Source of the DNA: Nocardia aobensis NBRC 100429
GTDB taxonomy: Bacteria > Actinomycetota > Actinomycetes > Mycobacteriales > Mycobacteriaceae
Direction: 5' to 3'
NCBI RefSeq assembly: GCF_000308375.1
Contig: NZ_BAFQ01000116.1
Span: forward strand, 1 to 38,254
Length of the DNA: 38,254 nucleotides
In this document: piece after piece, positions 36,367 to 38,254 of the stretch
Layout: every line of letters begins with the position of its first letter
How positions within the stretch are numbered: position 1 is the first letter of the stretch
The notes under the pieces: generated by a model
Told to the model about the DNA's origin: nothing
The model's database searches: none
The model's input: the letters and a program-made list of their open reading frames with translations, nothing else
Made by a program: the position numbers and the translations under genes

Positions 36367-38254
36367 TTACGGCGCCCGACGATCCAGGAGCGCGTCGGCC
36401 GGACCGAGGCTCAGCATGCCGGTTCCCGCCCCCAGCAGTTCGCCCTGCGCCGGGCTCAGCGCGCGGTGCACGTGGCGCGCGGTCTCCCGGTCCGCGAATC
36501 TGCCGGCGGCGATTCCCAGTAGCGCCCAACGCAATTCGGCCAGGTGGTCCGGTGGCGGGGCCGGCGCCGCATGCAGCAGTTCGTGAGCGTCTCCGGGTCG
36601 GATTAGTGCGGCGACATAGGGGGTGTTCGGCCCGAAGTCGACCGCGGCGAATTCGGCCGGGTCGCGGCCGGCCCGCAGTGCGAGGCACAGGCGGGTCAGC
36701 GGCGCGAGACCGGCTGCCACACCGGGCATTCCGCAGCCCGGCAGGGTGGCGAGTGCGCGTTCGTAGGCGTCTGCCACCTCCGGCTCCGGCCGGTCGGTGA
36801 GCACGGTGCGCAGCGCGCGGTACCAGGTGGTGAACACGCCGACCAGGTCGCGCTCGTAGCGCACCGCGAGCCGGTCGGCCGTGGCGGCGTGCTCGTCGGC
36901 GGCGGCCACGTCGCCCAGTGCGGCCGCGGCCTGCATCGCGACGAGATGCCCCAGGATCAGGTAGGTCGACAGGTCGTGCCGGCTCGACACGGTGACGAGC
37001 TCATGTGCGAGCCGCGCCCGCATCGGCCACCGGCCCGGGGTGTGGAAGGACTGCAGGAATCGGGCGTCGAGCGCGAGCACGAGCACGGACGGATCGCCCA
37101 GGTCGCGGGCGATCCGTTCGGCGGCGCGCGCCGCCTCGGCACCGGAAGCGCCACGGCGGCCGCGAGTTTCGACGGCGAACAGCGCGAGCAGCCGGGCGCG
37201 CAGCGCGGGCGCGGCCTCGGCGTCCAAGCGTTCGAGGGTGGTGCGGGCGGCCTCGGCCACGCGCGCCGACCGGGCCGGGTCGTCGAGTACCGACCAGACC
37301 CCGGGGACCTCCATGCGGGTCAGCGCGGTGGCCGTGAGTTCGGGATCGTCGATCGCGGACAGGTCGTCGATCGCGCGCGCCCGGCGGTCCTGGGCGGTCA
37401 TCAGACCGGTCGCGTCGGTGAGGGCCAGGCCGCGCAACAGGTCGGCGGAGGAGGTGAGACGGCTGCGGGGGCCGAGGGCACCGGAGGCGGCGACGGTCTC
37501 CCGCCACAATCGATGTTCGCCGAATTCCGTATCCGCGGTGAGGATTTCGCGCTCGAGGGCGGTCAGTTCGGCGCTGGGATCCAGTCCGGCCACCGCGCCG
37601 AGCCGGGTGCGGGCCCGCCGCAGTGCCGCCAGCGCGTCCTCCCGCCGCCCGGCCTGCCACAGCCCGCGCGCCTGCAACAGCCAGGCCCGTTCGCGTGCGG
37701 GATGGGCGTGCAGATGCGTCTCGAGTTCGGCGACGGCCTGTTCCGGCCGCCCGGACCGGATCCGCGCCTCCGCGAGCATTTCCACCGCGGCCGAACGTAG
37801 TTCGCCGAGTTTCGCGGCCTCTCCGCGCGCCCACCGGTAGTCGCCGTAGGCGTCTCCGCGCCAGAGCGCGAGGGCCGTCTCCAGCGTCTCTATCCGCGGA
37901 GGCCCGGCCTGATTCGCCGCCACGCGGACCAGATCGTCGAAGGACCAGGCGTCGACGTGGTCGCGGGGCAACATCAGCCGGTATCCGGTGCCCTCGGTGA
38001 CGATCACACGGGAAGGGGTGCGCGGTGCGCGCCCGGGTTCCAGGGCGCGCCGCAGTGCGGCGACGAACGTGCGCACCGCGGCGACCGCTCCCGGCGGCGG
38101 CTGCTCCCACAGGTCTGCCACCACTGCCGGCACCGGCACCACCCGTCCCCCGGCGGCGATCAGGCGGGCCAGCACCTCGGCGTGGCGGGGGCCGTGCAGC
38201 GGCAGCGGCGTCCCGTCGGCGGCGACGGCCCGCACCGGGCCCAGGACGCCGGCC
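36367..38254 (-). CDS. SARP/AfsR-type regulator (BTAD domain), 5' end outside window
   Basis: At least 628 residues are seen. The frame is open through base 38254: codons upstream of the GTG at 38235 read AGVLGPVRAVAADGTPLPLH, the normal N-terminus of SARP proteins (usually M-x-F-x-VLGPV), so the true start lies just outside. Winged helix (about 1-95): HAEVLARLIAAGGRVVP, AAVRTFVAALRRALEP, GTGYRLMLP. Then a BTAD domain (about 95-240): VDAWSFDDLVRVA, ALALWRGDAYGD, AELETHLHAHPARERAWLLQARGLWQ. The rest is TPR-like helices without a P-loop ATPase. SARPs activate gene clusters, often for secondary metabolism. It may act on the BVMO operon downstream, or on genes outside the window. Confidence 0.9.
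   Translation of the reverse strand, partial: AGVLGPVRAVAADGTPLPLHGPRHAEVLARLIAAGGRVVPVPAVVADLWEQPPPGAVAAVRTFVAALRRALEPGRAPRTPSRVIVTEGTGYRLMLPRDHVDAWSFDDLVRVAANQAGPPRIETLETALALWRGDAYGDYRWARGEAAKLGELRSAAVEMLAEARIRSGRPEQAVAELETHLHAHPARERAWLLQARGLWQAGRREDALAALRRARTRLGAVAGLDPSAELTALEREILTADTEFGEHRLWRETVAASGALGPRSRLTSSADLLRGLALTDATGLMTAQDRRARAIDDLSAIDDPELTATALTRMEVPGVWSVLDDPARSARVAEAARTTLERLDAEAAPALRARLLALFAVETRGRRGASGAEAARAAERIARDLGDPSVLVLALDARFLQSFHTPGRWPMRARLAHELVTVSSRHDLSTYLILGHLVAMQAAAALGDVAAADEHAATADRLAVRYERDLVGVFTTWYRALRTVLTDRPEPEVADAYERALATLPGCGMPGVAAGLAPLTRLCLALRAGRDPAEFAAVDFGPNTPYVAALIRPGDAHELLHAAPAPPPDHLAELRWALLGIAAGRFADRETARHVHRALSPAQGELLGAGTGMLSLGPADALLDRRAP

Overview
The window is high-GC actinobacterial chromosome. 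It most likely comes from Nocardia or a close relative in the Mycobacteriales. The reasons are dense GTG/ATG genes with strong G/C third positions, F420-type LLM oxidoreductases, a cell-wall hydrolase next to aconitase in the mycobacterial order, and many SDR, P450, Baeyer-Villiger and TetR genes. The genus is an inference; no rRNA or marker gene is present.

Bases 1-5439 and 10889-12903 are two halves of a block that is contiguous in mycobacteria: ripA-like hydrolase, Rv1476-like membrane protein, aconitase, AcnR, then (minus strand) a small HTH protein and an ABC-F ATPase. Aconitase has a good match to the AcnR operator in its promoter, and acnR follows it behind a strong hairpin. Between the halves sits about 5.4 kb of accessory genes: a lipoprotein prolyl oligopeptidase, a hotdog thioesterase, a two-gene unit that looks like a graspetide (omega-ester RiPP) precursor plus MvdD-type ATP-grasp ligase, and a divergent MarR/cupin pair with a palindromic operator.

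Bases 12994-19393 hold a tiny ORF, an F420-type oxidoreductase, and a translationally coupled pair on the minus strand (fused FAD/Fe-S D-2-hydroxyacid dehydrogenase, then an enolase-superfamily enzyme), divergent from an SDR. Bases 19510-27456 hold, mostly on the plus strand, a pyruvate-oxidase-like ThDP enzyme, a 49-residue membrane protein found outside longer ORFs, a cytochrome P450 without the ExxR motif, another SDR, a second LLM oxidoreductase, a DHA2-type drug exporter with a promoter-embedded palindrome, a broken SDR fragment and an unknown protein.

Bases 27479-32285 are regulators around a secreted cholesterol-oxidase-like GMC enzyme: three TetR proteins and one MerR protein. Bases 32384-36090 form a minus-strand operon: remnant of an alpha/beta hydrolase, SDR, class II diiron protein, Baeyer-Villiger monooxygenase. 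It resembles the mymA operon in make-up. A palindrome over its -35 box lies upstream. The window ends inside a SARP-type regulator read from the right.

The best candidate for an undescribed system is the putative graspetide pair at 8305-9744. Its core is an unusual Ser/Thr/Asp-rich tail on a 155-residue precursor.
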